Shown here: piece by piece, positions 1 to 12,434 of the stretch
Layout: each line of letters starts with the position of its first letter
How positions within the stretch are numbered: position 1 is the first letter of the stretch
Assembly: GCF_037893015.1 (NCBI RefSeq)
Contig: NC_133665.1
Coordinates: forward strand, 104,127,937-104,191,936
Source: Macrotis lagotis
Lineage: Eukaryota > Chordata > Mammalia > Peramelemorphia > Peramelidae
Reading direction: 5' to 3'
Length of the DNA: 64,000 nucleotides
The notes under the pieces: model-generated
The model's input: the letters and a program-made list of their open reading frames with translations, nothing else
Databases searched by the model: none
Told to the model about the DNA's origin: nothing
Made by a program: the position numbers and the translations under genes

Positions 1-1694
1 CCTTTAATGTAGATGCTGCCAGATCCTGTGCTATAGAGTCACAGTAATTTAATTGTTTGCTTCTGGCAGCTTTTGATATTTTCTCTTTGACTTGGGAGTT
101 TGGGAATTTGGCTATAATATTCCTGGAATATTTTCTTTTGGGATCTCTTTCAGGAGGTGATTGGTGAATTCCCTCAATTTTTATTTTATCCTCTGCTTCT
201 AGGATCTCAGGGCAATTTTGCTGTATTATTTCTTGAAAAATGAAGTCTAGGCTCTTTTTCTGGTCATGACTTTCAGGTATCCCAATGATTTTTAAATTAT
301 CTCTCCTGGATCTGTTTTCAAGATCAATTGTTTTTCCCAATGAGATATTTCATATTTTCTTCTAATTTTTTTTGGTATAGTTTTATTTCTTCCTGAGTTC
401 TCACAAAGTCATTAGCTTCCTTTCCATTCTGCATTTGTAGGAGTTATTTTCTTCAGAGAGCTTTTTTATCTCCTTTTCTAGTTGGCCAATTATGCTTTTT
501 AAGGTATTCTTCTCATTTGCCTTTTGTGTTGCTTTTTCCATTTGGCCAAAATTGTTTTTGTTTTTGCAAAACAATGGGTTTAAGTGACTTGCCCAAGTTC
601 ACACAGCTAGGCAATTATTAAGTATCTGAGGCCAGATTTGAACTCAGGTACTCCTGACTCCAGGGCTGGTGATCTATCCACTGTGCAACCTAGCTGCCCC
701 TAAACTGGTTTTTAATATGTTTTATTTTCTTCAGTGTTTTTTAGTATTTCTTTCACCAAGTTGCTGACTTGGTTTTCATGATTCATCTACATCACTCTCA
801 TTTCTCCTCCCAATTTTTCCTCTACCTCTTAATTGCTTTTCAAAGTCGTTTTTGAGTTCATCCGTAACCTGAACCCATTTTCTATTTCTCTTGGAGATTT
901 CAGGTATAGAAACTTTGATTTTGTCATTTTATGAATCTTCCATGGGACCAAAGTAATTTTCTATAATCTTCTTTTTCTTTTGTTTGCTCATCTCCTCAGC
1001 CTATGACTGTTTTACTGCACTTCCAAGGCTTTGGAGGCTTTTTGCAACAACCCACAGGAATCTTAATTCCTCCAAAGTTTTATGAGAGGCTCTGGCTGCT
1101 CTCTTGCCTTTGTTCAGGCCCTCCCCTCTGCCCTGGAACTGTGAGAAGGGTCACTGTTTGACTATGGTGATGTGGGGTGGGGCTCCAGACTGCAACCAGG
1201 ATCTGAGTGTGGGCAAACAGCTGAGTCCTGCCCCACAGAGAGCAGAGAGACCTCTGCAGTATCCCCCAATCCCCTTACCATCTATGGGCTAAGAGCTCTG
1301 GATGTGCTAGGTGGCTTCTACTGCAGGTTCTCACTGCAGGTCTGCTCTGAGGCTCTGTACTCACTCTGGTGTGGCAGAGTTCTCTCACCACCCCTTCTGG
1401 TTGTCCTTAATGATCCCTGGTCCAAGAGATCTGGAAACTGGCCCCTCTGCCACAGACCCAGGTGCCCGGCCCAGCTGTGATGCACTGCTTTTTTTCCAAT
1501 CCTCAGTCCAGTAGAATAGACCTTTCCTGTGGAATTTCCAAGTTGTCTTGGACTGGGAAATTGTGTCACTCAGTCTTTCTGTGGGTTCTGCCCCTCTAAA
1601 TTTTGGCTAGCGCCATAATTAGACAGCTTTTGGAGATTTTTGGAAGGAGTTTCATGGGATTCCTGCCTCCACTCTGACATCTTGGTTCCTCCCA
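1..1694 (-). mobile_element. HAL1/L1-type element, 5' UTR and ORF1 part
   Basis: Reverse-strand L1-related element cut by the window edge. Its 5' end lies near 1694, where the reverse complement reads ACCAAGATGTC, similar to the other L1 5' ends in the window. The GC-richer block at about 1000-1690 matches the 5' UTRs of the elements at 52.4-53.1 and 62.5-63.1 kb. The AT-rich part at 1-990 matches their ORF1 (coiled-coil and RRM regions) but has no long open frame. It abuts a second element of the same kind at 1695. A SINE lies inside it. Whether ORF2 followed cannot be seen because the 3' part is outside the window. Confidence 0.75.
556..701 (-). mobile_element. tRNA-derived marsupial SINE
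   Basis: Reverse-strand SINE inside the L1/HAL1 ORF1 region. The reverse complement shows 'ggggcagctaggttgcacag' at its head and the conserved 'acttgggcaagtcactta' tail. The inverted B box is GGATTTGAACTC-like ('agatttgaactcaggta'). Confidence 0.9.
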
Positions 1695-3395
1695 TAACAT
1701 AAATTTTTAAAAAATTTTCCCCTATCTATATACATAAGCAGTTTCAATATTTACTTCAAAAATCTAGAATTCCAAATTCTCTCCCTTCCTCCCATCCTGC
1801 TCTCCCCATAGAGAAAGGAAGTTGCTTGGTATAGGTTAAAAACGTGTAGCCACAAAAAGCATTACTACCAAAGTCATGTGGTAAAAGCAAATATACCCCA
1901 CCTACAAAGAAAATCTCAAGAAAAATAAAGTAAGAAAAAAGTATGCTTCAGTCTGTCTTCAGACACCATCAGCTTTATCTTTGGGATGGATAGCATACTT
2001 TATCATAAGTCTATCAAAGAAATTACTTCAACTTTTTTCTCACAGATGTTATTGTTTAGCTGCATTTACCTCAATTCTGTTCTCTAGACCCCATTTATTC
2101 TTTTCTCTCTCTCTTTCTCCTTTGACCCTGTCCCCTCCTTAAAAGTGTCGTATACCTACCCTCTTCCCAGATCTTCCCTCTCTTCTATCACCTCCACTCC
2201 ACCCTTCCCTCCCCCATCCCATTTCTCCCATCCCTTTCCTAATTTTCTCTAGGGTAAAATGGATATCCATACCCAATTGAGTGTGTATGTTATTCCCTTT
2301 CTGAGTCACTTCTGATGAGAGTTGGGCTCACTCATTCCCCCCTCACTTTCCCTTTCTTCCACTCCACTGCAAAATCTTTTTCTTGCCTCTTTTATGTGAA
2401 ATAACTTACCCCACACTACCTCTCCTTTCCTTTTCTTCTACTAAATTCCTTTCTTCCCCATTAACTCCATCTCTTTAATACATTATACTTTCAAATTCAA
2501 CCCCTTCCTGTGCCTTGTCTATATATGTTCCTTCTATCTGCCCTAATAAATGAGAAGGTTCATATGAGCTATCAGCATATTCTTCCCATGTAGGAATACA
2601 AGTAGTTCAACATCATTAAATCCCTCATGATTTGCTCTTCCTGTTTTCCCTATGTTTCACCTGAGTCCTGTACCTGAAAATTAAACTTTCTGTTTAACTC
2701 TGGAAAAATCTGAAAGCTTCCTATTTCATTGAATTTCCATCTTTTCCCCTGAAAGAGAATGTTTATTTTTGCTGGGTAATTGATTTTTCTTTGTAATCCA
2801 AGCTCTTTTGCTTTCCAGAATATCATATTCCAAGCCCTCTGATCCCTTAAAGTAGAAGCTGCTATTTTTGATGTTATCCTGACTGTAGTTCCCCAATATT
2901 TGAATTGTTTCCTTCTGGCTGCTTGTAATATTTTCTCCTTGACTTGGGAGTTCTGAAATTTGGCTATAATATTCCTGGTAATTTTCATTTTGGAATCTCT
3001 TTCAGGAGGTGATCAATGGATTTTTTTTTTCGATTTCTATTTCACCTTCTGCTTCTAGGATATCAGGATTTACAAAGGGCTTGCCACCCCGAATCGAACT
3101 GGTTCCAGTCATCCAGGAACAGACTAAGGGACAGCAGAGGTAGTTTCTAGACTTCTCAGTTCAGGGATTGCCAAGGACAACTGGGAAGGTCAGTAGGAAG
3201 ACTTTGCTACACCAGAGTGACCCTTTCCAAGAATCTTCCAAATTGTCTTAGTCTGGAAAATTGTTTCACTCAGTCTTTTTGTGGATTCTGCCACTCTAAA
3301 ATTTGGTTAGAATCATTATTTAAAGGTATTAGGAGTGGTCTGCGGGAGAGTTGGTGGGAGTCCTTGCCTTTATTCCACCACCTTGGTTCTACCCC
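1695..3395 (-). mobile_element. HAL1-like (ORF1-only) element, internally deleted
   Basis: Reverse-strand element. The 3' UTR occupies about 1695-2645. A 112-codon open stretch at 2650-2988 encodes the ORF1p C-terminal domain (FKYWGTTVRIT, then RAWNMIFWKAKELG and INYPAKINILFQGKRWKF). After about 3065 the sequence jumps to 5' UTR, ending near 3395 at the reverse complement of GAACCAAGGTGG. ORF1 is followed directly by 3' UTR with no ORF2. The N-terminal half of ORF1 is missing. Confidence 0.75.
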
Positions 3396-3430
3396 AAAAC
3401 TTTTAAATTTTTACAGATTCAACAAAGTAC

Positions 3431-3447
3431 TCTCTCTCTCTCCCTCT

Positions 3448-3494
<47 letters not shown>
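3431..3494. repeat. CT then CA microsatellite
   Basis: A short CT-rich run passes into about 23 CA dinucleotides just outside the 5' end of the preceding HAL1-like element. Confidence 0.95.
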
Positions 3495-3495
<1 letters not shown>

Positions 3496-3501
<6 letters not shown>

Positions 3502-3735
3502 TTGAGATACGAAGTCTTTATTGTCTATAAAAATTTCTTCCCAGTTTTTTGCTTTATCCATTGTGTTAATGAGAAGGAAACAAAGGTCTGAAGAATGACT
3601 AAGTTAGGGTCCCATAGTAAGTAATGGGAAGAAGCAATCAGTATGGACCTAATATAGTACAGGGCAGTTGGATGAGTGGGACTGAGTAGAATTATAGATT
3701 AGTCTTTGCCTGCATTTGGGTTGGGGACAGACTGA

Positions 3736-3798
<63 letters not shown>

Positions 3799-4400
3799 TA
3801 TGTATGTATGTATGTATGTGTATATATCCAGGAGGCAGGTTGCTAAGTCCATCTGGTTCAGAGGGATGTAAGCTCCTGGTCCTTGCATCTGTCTGAGCCC
3901 CGAGTCAGGCAAAGACTGGCCTCCAGGCCAGCCAGACCTCCCTTGAGTTCCTTGCTTGAACTTTTTCTTCCAGTGCTGAGGGTATAATTCAGTAGTAGCC
4001 TGAGCTGGTACAGAGGGGCCTCTAGAGCACCAGGCTCCAGAAGGATGCCCCCAACCCCAACTAGGAGTCCAGTTTCTTGTTCTTAGAATCTTGCAATATC
4101 CATGAAAGAGAAAGGAGACAAGAGTCAGAGGGCACAGGGAGAGACATGGATTCTCCCTCTGAATCACAAAATTTCCTGTTAGTGGAAGAAAGCACCAGGC
4201 TTATACTGAAATAGTATCAGATTCTTTTGTACCTCTGCTCCTGAGTTTCTCACCCTGGTTTAAAACTTAGGGTTTCTTATCAATAATTCTGGGGCTCAGG
4301 AGCCAATTTGTGACAAAGGCTACAGATTATGCAGCCCCTAGAATCTTTTTGTGGTGACTTGAGGGAATAGAGCAAACCTTAGTGGGGGATGGTGAAAAGA
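3496..4400. other. No gene seen
   Basis: Unrecognised AT-rich sequence apart from the TA array at 3737-3830. A 172-codon minus-strand frame crosses that array and looks accidental. Confidence 0.6.
3737..3830. repeat. TG/TA/TATG microsatellite
   Basis: TG repeats lead into about 30 TA dinucleotides and then TATG units. Confidence 0.95.
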
Positions 4401-4760
4401 AAGACATTATGTAAAACATATTTCCACATTAGTTATTTCATAAAAAAAGAAACAGAATAAAATGAAAAAACAACAAACAAACAACAAAAGTGAAAATAGT
4501 GTGCTTTGATCTTCACAGACTCCTATCAGTTCTTTCTCTGGATGTGGACAGCATTTTCAATCAAGAGTGTTTTTAGAATTGCCTGGGAGCATTGTATCGC
4601 TGAAAAGAACCAAGTCTATCATTGAACAATGTTGCTGTTACTGTATACAGTGTTCTGGTTGTGCTCACTTCACTCAACTTCAGTTCAATGAAGTCCTTCC
4701 AGATTTTTTTTTTTTAAGAAATCTGTCTGCTTATTATTTCTTTTAACCCAACAGTTGAAT
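4400..4760 (-). mobile_element. L1 3'-UTR fragment
   Basis: Text such as 'ttctttctctggatgtggacagc' and 'gttctggttgtgctcacttcactcaac' matches the reverse-strand L1 3' ends at 5.7, 14.7 and 50.2 kb. Diverged. Confidence 0.6.
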
Positions 4761-5520
4761 CTTGACTCTTCTCAGTCCATATACGAACTGGCTCTCCTAG
4801 TGTTGATTCATATGTAAATTGGATAAGGATGTTAGTTCTGTCTTTACCTATATCATGGATTTATTTTAAAGATGTCCCTATACAGGACCAATTGGGGATG
4901 TGGGAATTGATTCCTTAGACCCTTGAAATGACAATGAATTTAGATGGTGACCAGTTCCTAAGAACAACCATGACAACCAGGTGGATCCAGAATGGGAGAT
5001 TGGGAATCTGGAAGGAGGGGTTTAGGAAAAGGAGTGGGTTTTCTTGTCTGTTGTATCCAGGGAGGTCAGGAGGAGACTTTACTTCTCCAGAAGGAGGTAG
5101 TCATGATTAGAGTTTTTTATTTCATCTTATTTTCATTGATTCTCCTTAGATTCTTGACTTCTATTTTGACTAGGGAGAGAAGTAGCGACAATAGAAACAG
5201 AAATAAGTAATAACGGTAAGAATTCCAAATGTTTCCTTGACAAGTCATTCATTTCCCAAGATTTGACCATACATTAGACTTTAAGAACCTATAGAGAGAA
5301 GATTCCTCTTTGACTTTGGAGATTCATAGGAGCAACATAACCCTTCCAATATTGGGACAAGGCTAGAAATCTTCTAGGTCAATTTTTTAACCATATTGCA
5401 GTCTCTTCTGTTCTCAAGTCATTCTCATTTTGGAAAATGACTTTTAGAAAACTCAGTCCTCTTCAGAGACCTTCCTTTCTCCCAGTCCTTATGACTCTAT
5501 TTGGGGTCATCTGCTCATAA
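4760..5520. other. No gene seen
   Basis: Non-repetitive AT-rich sequence with only short accidental frames. Confidence 0.5.
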
Positions 5521-5524
5521 TTAA

Positions 5525-6230
5525 CTGGTTTATTTATTTATTTTGAATTTTACAATTTCCCCCTAATCTCACTTCCCTCCTCCCACCCCCCACAGAAGGT
5601 AGTCTGTTAGTCTTTGCATTGTTTCCATTGTATACATTGATCTAAGTTGAATGTGATGAGAGAGAAATCATATCCTTAGGGGAAAAAAATAAAGTATGAG
5701 ATAGCAAAATTACATAATGATAAGTTTTTTTTAATTAAAGGTTTTTTTAATTAAAGTCTTTGGTCTTTGTTCAAACTCCACAATTCTTTCTCTGAATACA
5801 GATGGCATTCTCCATCGCAGATACCCCAAAGTTGTGCCTGATTGTTGCACTGATGGAATGAGCGAGTTCATTAAGGTTGATCATCTTTCCCATGTTGCTG
5901 TTAGGGTGTACAATGTTCTTTTGGTTCTGCTCATCTCACTCAGCATCAGTTCATGCAAATCCTTCCAGAGTTTCCTGAATTCCCATCCCTCCTGGTTTCT
6001 AATAGAACCATGGTGTTCCATAATGTACATATACCACAATTTGTTCAACCATTCCCCAATTGATGGACATTCACTCAATTTCCAATTCTTTGCCACCACA
6101 AACAGGGCTGCTAAGAATATTTTTGTACAAGTGATGTTTTTACCCTTTTTTCATGATCTCTTCAGGGTTTAGACCCAGTAGTGATATTGCTGGATCAAAG
6201 GGTATGCACATTTTTATTGCCCTTTGGGTG
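5525..6230 (-). mobile_element. 5'-truncated L1: 3' UTR and ORF2 C-terminus
   Basis: Starts with the L1 3'-end text 'gaattttacaatttccccctaat' and runs into the ORF2 C-terminal coding region in reverse ('caatttgttcaaccattccccaattgatgg', 'tttgccaccacaaacagggctgc', 'tggatcaaagggtatgcaca'). The minus frame at 5881-6099 reads MVAKNWKLSECPSIGEWLNK, the L1 ORF2 tail. It closely resembles the copy at 14.4-15.7 kb. Confidence 0.85.
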
Positions 6231-6630
6231 TAATAAATAACTGTTTTTAAGGACTAGTCATCAATTACAATCATTACCACTGCAGGAACTTGTTTCTTCT
6301 CTTACCTGCCTCCTCTTCCAAATAGGCAAACATCAATAGTTCTTATTTATGATCCCTGTCTGGAGCCTTACTGTTTTTAAATAAGTTTTTATTAATAATT
6401 TCTGTATGATATCACTTTAGTATCCCTGTCCAACCTAGTGAGCTATCTCATATGATAAATGGTATTTTTTTAGAGAGGAAAAATTAGCAGCACAACTGAT
6501 CAATATATTGAAAACTCCACAATGTAATTTTGTTATATTTACCTTTGATTTTTTTTTAGTATGTCATTCTCTTTCTATTTACTTGTAGAAATGTGATATA
6601 ATCAAGGTGCAAAATGAAATATATGTTTTA
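6230..6630. other. No gene seen
   Basis: AT-rich, nothing recognised. Confidence 0.5.
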
Positions 6631-6693
6631 GGGTAAAGAAAATTGATGAATTTGCTTTGGTAGATTGAGGTGGATTAGAAAAGATTTACCTTT

Positions 6694-6852
6694 GGGGCAG
6701 CTAGGTGGCACAGTGGAGAGAATGCCAGCCCTGGAGTCAAGAGGTCCTGAGTTCAAATCCGGTCTCAGACATGTAATAATAATAGCTGTGTGACCTTGGA
6801 TAAGTCGCTTTAACCCTGTTGCATTGCAAAAAAAAAACTAAAAAAAAAAAAG
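6694..6852 (+). mobile_element. tRNA-derived marsupial SINE
   Basis: Head 'ggggcagctaggtggcacag', B box GAGTTCAAATCCGG, tail 'gtgaccttggataagtcgct', then an A-rich end. Absent from the duplicate segment at 14.2 kb, so it is private to copy 1. Confidence 0.95.
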
Positions 6853-7143
6853 ATCCTCTTCCCCAAATAATAGAACAGAATGAAATCCAGAAGGTTCCTG
6901 AGAAAAGCAAAGCAGTTATTTAAATACTTATAAAAAATATAATATTTTTACTTTCATAGAGTCTTCTCCCTCTCTTTAATAGAGTATAAGGAAATGCTCA
7001 TTTTAATTGGCAATTTAAACATTAAGTATTTTTAAAAAGTGTAAAATAAGAGTAGGATAATGAATAAATTACAAAGTAGAAGCAAGACACAAATATTGAA
7101 ATAAAAACTGGAAGAATTGAAAAGAAAAAAATAGCTTGGAGTT

Positions 7144-7160
7144 GAAAATGGTACATCTCA
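7144..7160. other. Paralogous empty site for the KLK14-like retrocopy
   Basis: GAAAATGGTACATCTCA corresponds, with three differences, to the GAAAGTGGTACAAATCA that is present twice around the retrocopy in copy 2. Flanks on both sides match copy 2 ('agcttggagtt' before, 'ttcctgaaaaaatagt' after), so this is the uninterrupted pre-insertion arrangement. Confidence 0.8.
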
Positions 7161-7873
7161 AATGAATTTGAAGACTTCCTGAAAAAATAGTGTAACCAAG
7201 ATTTAAAACAAGGGTGTAAGGGAGTATCTCTCTATCTAGAGAAACTAAAGAACCCATTAATCTGGAATGGAATTACCTTGGATAGATTGTGGAGTGTGAA
7301 TAGATATTATGTCACTAGTACCAGATGGATAATCATGTGTTGAATAGAATATTCTTATATTGATCCAGAAGCTTCATCAATTTATCTTGCCTCAGGATTT
7401 TAGGATGCTCTGATTTTTGGTTTTTCTCTTTTTCTCAATGCCTAGTAATTCCCTGAAGGTTAGGAGAGATCCAGGAATCATTTTCCAGGACAGGTTTTTC
7501 AGATGGCCTAGAATTGATTCCCTATGGACTAAGTCACCTTAGAAAATGAATTTCTGGATCTAAGGCTACCAGACATAATAAAAAGATTCATTCAAATATC
7601 ATTTCCCAACTGGTCATTAATTTGATAGAACCAGTGTTGAAAAGGAAGTGAGCTAATGATGTGTTCTTGAGGTAGTGGGGAGAAAGTTTATACTTTGTCC
7701 TTTCTCTGTTCTGGAAGTAAATATAGCTTTTCTAAGAGTTTATCAATGGTTAATAGAATTGGAGCTCCAATTGATGGCAATAGAGAGGAAACTCCTCATC
7801 TCTTTAGGTTTACCCTTGAGAACCCTGAGGGACAGGCATAGCTGGCTTGGCTATGGAAGACAGAACCACAATA

Positions 7874-7924
7874 TTCTCTCTCTCTCTGTGTCTCTGTCTC
7901 TCTCTCTCTGTGTCTCTGTCTCTG

Positions 7925-7960
<36 letters not shown>

Positions 7961-8004
7961 TCTGTGTCTCCCTTATCTCTCTTGTCTGTCTCTGTCTCTC
8001 TTTC
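7874..8004. repeat. TC/TCTG microsatellite
   Basis: Runs of TC interspersed with TCTG and TGTC units. The matching position in copy 2 (about 17950) has no such expansion. Confidence 0.9.
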
Positions 8005-8034
8005 CTTCTATATTTAAATTTCTTTAAAAATTAT

Positions 8035-9345
8035 ATTATTTATTTATTTTAAAGATTCTTTCCATTTTCAACTTAGAGTTCCCATTTATCTACCTCCCTT
8101 TTATACCTACCCTACCTATTGAGAAAGCAAGAAAAATGTTAGCAATTACAAATATTAAATCATACAATGCATATTTCTATATTAACTGTATCACAAAATA
8201 TAAAGAAAGCGAGAAAACTTTACTTCAATTTATACTCAGAATTCATCAGTTCTTTCTTTGGAGGGGAATAGAACTTTCATCAGAACTCCTTTGGAATTTT
8301 CTTGGATCACTGTATTGATCAGAATAGCCAAAATTTTCATAGTAGATCATCATTACAACATTGCTGGTACTATGCACAATGATCTCTCAGGTCTTCTCAT
8401 TTCACCTTGCACCAGTTCATGAAATTCTTACCATGTTTTTTTTTTTCTGAAACCACACTGTAGTTTCATTTCTTATAGTACAATAGTACTCCATCAAAAT
8501 GAGATGCCACAAATTGTTCATTCATTCCCCAATTGATGAGCATCCCTTCAGTTTTCAATTCTTTGCCGCCACAAAAAGAACTGCTATGTATATTTTTGTA
8601 CATCTAGGCTCTTTCCTTTTTTTCCCTTTATCTCTTTAGCATACAAACTCAGCAGTGGTTGTTGTTGTTCATAAATAGCCCAATGGTCTTTTTTGTTCCA
8701 GTCAGAAAGTTTAAGATCTTCCCTTCCCAGGGTCATTAAGTCATTTTTTGTCTTATTTCTTAGCTAGTGGTGGTATTGCTGGGTCAAAGGGAAGATATGG
8801 CTTTATAATCTTTTGGTCAAAGTTTTTAATTGTTCTCCAGAATAGACGGACCAGTTCATTGCTTCACCAACAGATAATTAGTGATTCCATTTTCCCTCTT
8901 TCCCTCCAGCATTTGTCATTTCTGATAGGGGTGAGGTGGTACCTCAGAATTTTTTAAATTTGCTCTTCTCTAATCAATAGTGATTTAGAGTATTTTTATA
9001 TTATTATAAATAGCTTTTATTTCTTCTTCTTAAAACTGCTTATTAATAACCTTTGACTTTTTGTCAATAGGGGAGTGACTTATTTATTTAAAAATTTGTT
9101 AATCTTACTACAAATTTGATTCAGTTCTACACAGTATAAATTTGTAAACTGAGAGCTTGATCAGAAAAATTTACTCTTAAAATTTTTTTGATATAACTTC
9201 ATTATTTATGGTACTTTTGAGCAAAATGTAATTTTCTGATTATCTCTTTGGATTAGGTTTGGTTTTGCTTTTGCTTTGTCTGAGATCATAATTGCTACTC
9301 CTGCCTTTTTTACTTTAGCTAAAGCTTTGGTTGAATGCTAATATT
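8035..9345 (-). mobile_element. L1 3' UTR and ORF2 C-terminus
   Basis: Reverse-strand L1 3' end: 'ttcattccccaattgatgagcatcc', 'ttctttgccgccacaaaaagaactgc', 'ggtattgctgggtcaaag', 'ttctccagaatagac'. The first 750 bases are shared with copy 2 of the segmental duplication (17955-18698), so this L1 was in place before the duplication. Confidence 0.8.
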
Positions 9346-9359
9346 TAGCTTAGGTGATC

Positions 9360-10860
9360 TGTGATCAGTCTAGCACTCTGCATCACATATTAACCTTGTC
9401 ATTCTCATATCCAATCTGTCTCTTTTCCTTACAATCACATGGTCTATTAGATGCCAATGTTTGACTTTAGGTAAATGGAAGACAGTGTTGGTGATAAAAA
9501 GATCATGAGATATACGAGTCTTCAACAGTAGGTGACTATTCCATTCCTCCCAAGAACACCCTGCCATGTTTGATAAGCTGAGCTTACTCTACCATTAAGG
9601 TCACCCAGAATTATAAGTTTAGCTTCTTTTGGTACACTGATAAGAGTCTCCAGATCTTCATAAAATTTTTCTTTGTCTTTATCAAGGTTCATCATGGTGG
9701 GAGCATAGGCATTGATGATAGTGGCATGGCAATTTCCTGGAAATGTTAATCTCATTGTCATGAGCCCATCATTCACTCTTTTTGGCAGGCATTCAAGTTT
9801 GACTGGATTAGTTTTGATTGCAAAACCTACCCCAGCTTCACTGAGTTCCCCTTCATGTCGGGCCACTCAAGAAAAACGTGTATCCAGCTCCTACTTCAAT
9901 AAGTTGGCCTTTCTTTGCCAGCCTTGTTGCACCTAGGGCTGCTATATGGATATGTTCCCAGTTGGGCTCTCTTGTAACAAGAGCTGTTCTTTTTTTCAGG
10001 TCTGTTGGATCTTGTGTTGTGAGTATGTGCATATTCCATACTCTGATGATGAATGGGATCTTCTTTGAAGAAGTTTATGTAGATTTTTTTGTGTCTCAAC
10101 CACACTATGGGATCCCCGGGGTTGAGTAAGCAGACAAGTTTTAGGGAACCTCTTCTAGCCCCTTTCTCAAACCAGGAGATGAGCAGTGCAGTCCTTAAAA
10201 GGGCTGCTCAGTCACCCCAAGGGGCTGCTGAATTCCACTACTATTTTCTGTGGGGAAAGGACCCTATGGCCTGGCCACCTATATGCAGGTTGTGACTATA
10301 GCTCCCAGAGTATCTATACCTGCTGCTTCATCACTTGCCGGTCACCACAGGACTTTAAGATAGGAGTGGTAAAATGGTGCCGTTGATCTTACTGTGTGTA
10401 TAAATTGGATTTAAGTGAGGCAGAGTAGCACTCACTCTTCAAAAGTCATCATGATCCAGTGGCAAGACAGAAAACAAGACAACTGGTGATGGCTCTAGAT
10501 GCAATGGATGACTTGGAGTCTTTGATGTCTAACCAAGCTCTAAATGCTCCACAGCATCTGCTTCAACTGCCTTCATGACCATTGGAACCAATGAAGTGTT
10601 CTCATCCACCCATTCCACCATATGGTTGAGGTTATCCCCCAACTCACTGATGGGTTTGAGACGCCTCAGTTAACCTCAACCTGGTTTAGCCTTTCTGCCA
10701 AAACTGTTCACTGGAGTATGACCACTGTGCGTGCTACAGCTTCTTGGAGTCACAGGTGAGAGTAAGGTGTCTCAGGTATACATCAAAGGTGGAAGGTAGC
10801 CCTGAAAAGAGCTCAGCAGCCCTCACACCAGAGGTGTGAATACACCTACACCCCTAAAAT
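9360..10860 (-). mobile_element. RTE-clade LINE fragment, endonuclease region
   Basis: Minus-strand frames at 9522-9866 and 9370-9567 encode a broken apurinic-type endonuclease of the RTE/BovB kind (annotated in many genomes as 'craniofacial development protein 2-like'). Landmarks are EAGVGFAIKTN, NDGLMTMRLTFPG, ATIINAYAPT, LIILGDLNGRV, LFITNTVFHLP and KHWHLIDHVIVRKRDR, in family order, with a frame change between the two pieces. The 5' part (about 10000-10860) has stops in all frames. The reverse transcriptase part is absent here. Confidence 0.8.
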
Positions 10861-11037
10861 TCAAGAGAATGCCAAGGAGACATATGAAGGTTTTCTTAAA
10901 TGATTAATGCAAAGAAACAGAAGAAAAAATAAAATGGTAAAAAAGAAGAGATCTTTTCAAGAGAATTAGCTAGATCAAAGGAACATTTCATGTAAAAATG
11001 GGCATGATAAAAGCAAAAAGTTGTAGAATCTTAATGG

Positions 11038-11172
11038 AAGCAGAAGAAATAGCACCAGCCCTGGGATGGCCTGAGTTCAAATCCTGCTCAGACACTTAAT
11101 AATTAACCTAGCTGTGTGATCTTGGGTAAGTCACTTAACCACATTGCCTTGCCCCCCAAAAAAGAAGAGGTA
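11038..11172 (+). mobile_element. tRNA-derived SINE, 5' damaged
   Basis: 'gcaccagccctgg', B box 'gagttcaaatcctg', 'gatcttgggtaagtcactta', then an A-rich tail. The A-box region is lost. Confidence 0.85.
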
Positions 11173-11209
11173 GAAAGAATAAACAAAAGAACTGTATAAG
11201 AAGGATCAT

Positions 11210-11700
11210 AACATCACTTATAACTACAGTTTTGGGGTTACTGATCATTACCTGGAGAATGAAGTCAAGTGGATCTTATGAAGTATTGCTAACAATAAGA
11301 GTAATAGAAGAGAAGGAATTTCAGCTGAGATGACACTGCAACTCAATGTGCTGGAAAGTTTGGAAAATTCAGCAGTGGCCACTGAATTGGAAAAGATCAG
11401 TTTACATCTTAATTCTATGGAATTCAGATGATTGAACAATTGTGCTCATTTCACACTCCAAAAGAAGTTATACTTACTATTCTGCAAAATGGGTTCAGTG
11501 ATATGTGAACAGAGAATTACCAGAGAACAGGCTGTTTTTAAAGAGGCAGAGGAAGTAGAGGCCAAATTGTCAACATTTGTTGGAATTCAGGGAAAGAAAG
11601 GAAGTTTCAGAAAACTATATATTTCTACTTCACTGATTACACTAAAGTCTTTGTCTGAGTGTATCACAACAAAACATGGTAAGTCCTCCACCCTACTCCA
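11210..11700 (+). mobile_element. RTE-clade LINE fragment, reverse-transcriptase region
   Basis: Plus-strand frame at 11432-11716 contains NEQRITREQAVFKEAEEVEAKL-like text, shown by the motifs QAVFKEAEEVEAKLSTF, GIQGKKGSFRKLYIS and LITLKSLSECITT. These correspond to the RTE RT region upstream of and around the conserved 'DYAKAFDCV' block, here degraded. It lies opposite in orientation to the RTE endonuclease fragment 350 bases away. Confidence 0.6.
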
Positions 11701-12434
11701 ATCAGAGAGAGGGTAGGACCCTATGGGGGAAGGGTACAGTCTACAGAGGTATGGGTTTCAGGGTTGCTGATACTCCACCTTAAATCCTAAAACAAATCAG
11801 AAATTCTCAAAATTATCTGGTAATGGTTAAAAAACACAAAGTTTCCTTTATCAAAGGAACAAATGAGCGACACAATATACCTCAAAAGTGCCATTGGGAA
11901 CATGCTGAAGTTAAACATGTTGCCTGTGCTCTCCAATGGCCTTCCATGAACAGATTAACTCCTTTTGTCCCCCTCTGGTTCAAATTGGGAGCTGGAGGCT
12001 GCCAGGTGAGAACTGTTCAAAGGATAAGGATTCACAGGTTCTTACTACAAGTTCACTTAACGGGGAATTCATGCTTGACAGCTAAGGTCTTAGTCCCTGG
12101 GAGGTGGGTGTTCAGAGACTGTCATTCAAATTGGTTGACTTTATGAAGTTAGCACCTACTAAAGTGATAAGTCAGAGAGGCTCCACCCTCCTAACTCAAG
12201 GCATTTAAAGACCTTATCCAGGTACCAGTATCCATTTCTTAAAATCAAGCTCTTGCTGGAGTTCTGACAAAGCCCTAGGAGATCCCTGAAGACACAACAG
12301 CTGAGGTGGTGACTATACTCTGGCACCATTTTGAAGCTGATGAAGTTGGACCCATTATCTCCACAAGTAAGTGAGGATTTGGGAAATGAGAATACTTGGT
12401 CTGGAGAGAGCAAAATAGTCTGGTCTCCAATAAG
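11700..12434. other. No gene seen
   Basis: Mixed sequence with short accidental frames up to the assembly gap. Nothing recognised. Confidence 0.5.

Larger units (their letters stand above)
6630..8790. repeat. Segmental duplication, copy 1 (empty-site copy)
   Basis: Aligns by eye with 13935-18698. Shared landmarks include 'tgaatttgctttsgtaga', 'ccccaaataatagaacagaa', 'ctggaatggaattaccttgg', 'ccagaagcttcatcaattta' and 'gaggtrgtggggagaaag'. The match continues into a shared L1 3' end. Copy 1 lacks the L1 and the KLK14-like retrocopy found in copy 2, but has its own SINE at 6694. Breakpoints are approximate. Confidence 0.8.

Noticed and set aside
3649-4167. 172-codon minus-strand frame
   Set aside because: Reads through a TA microsatellite (Ile-Tyr repeats) and has no recognisable domain.
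7675-8052. 125-codon plus-strand frame with Ser-Leu-Val repeats
   Set aside because: Driven by the TCTG microsatellite; not shared with the duplicate copy.
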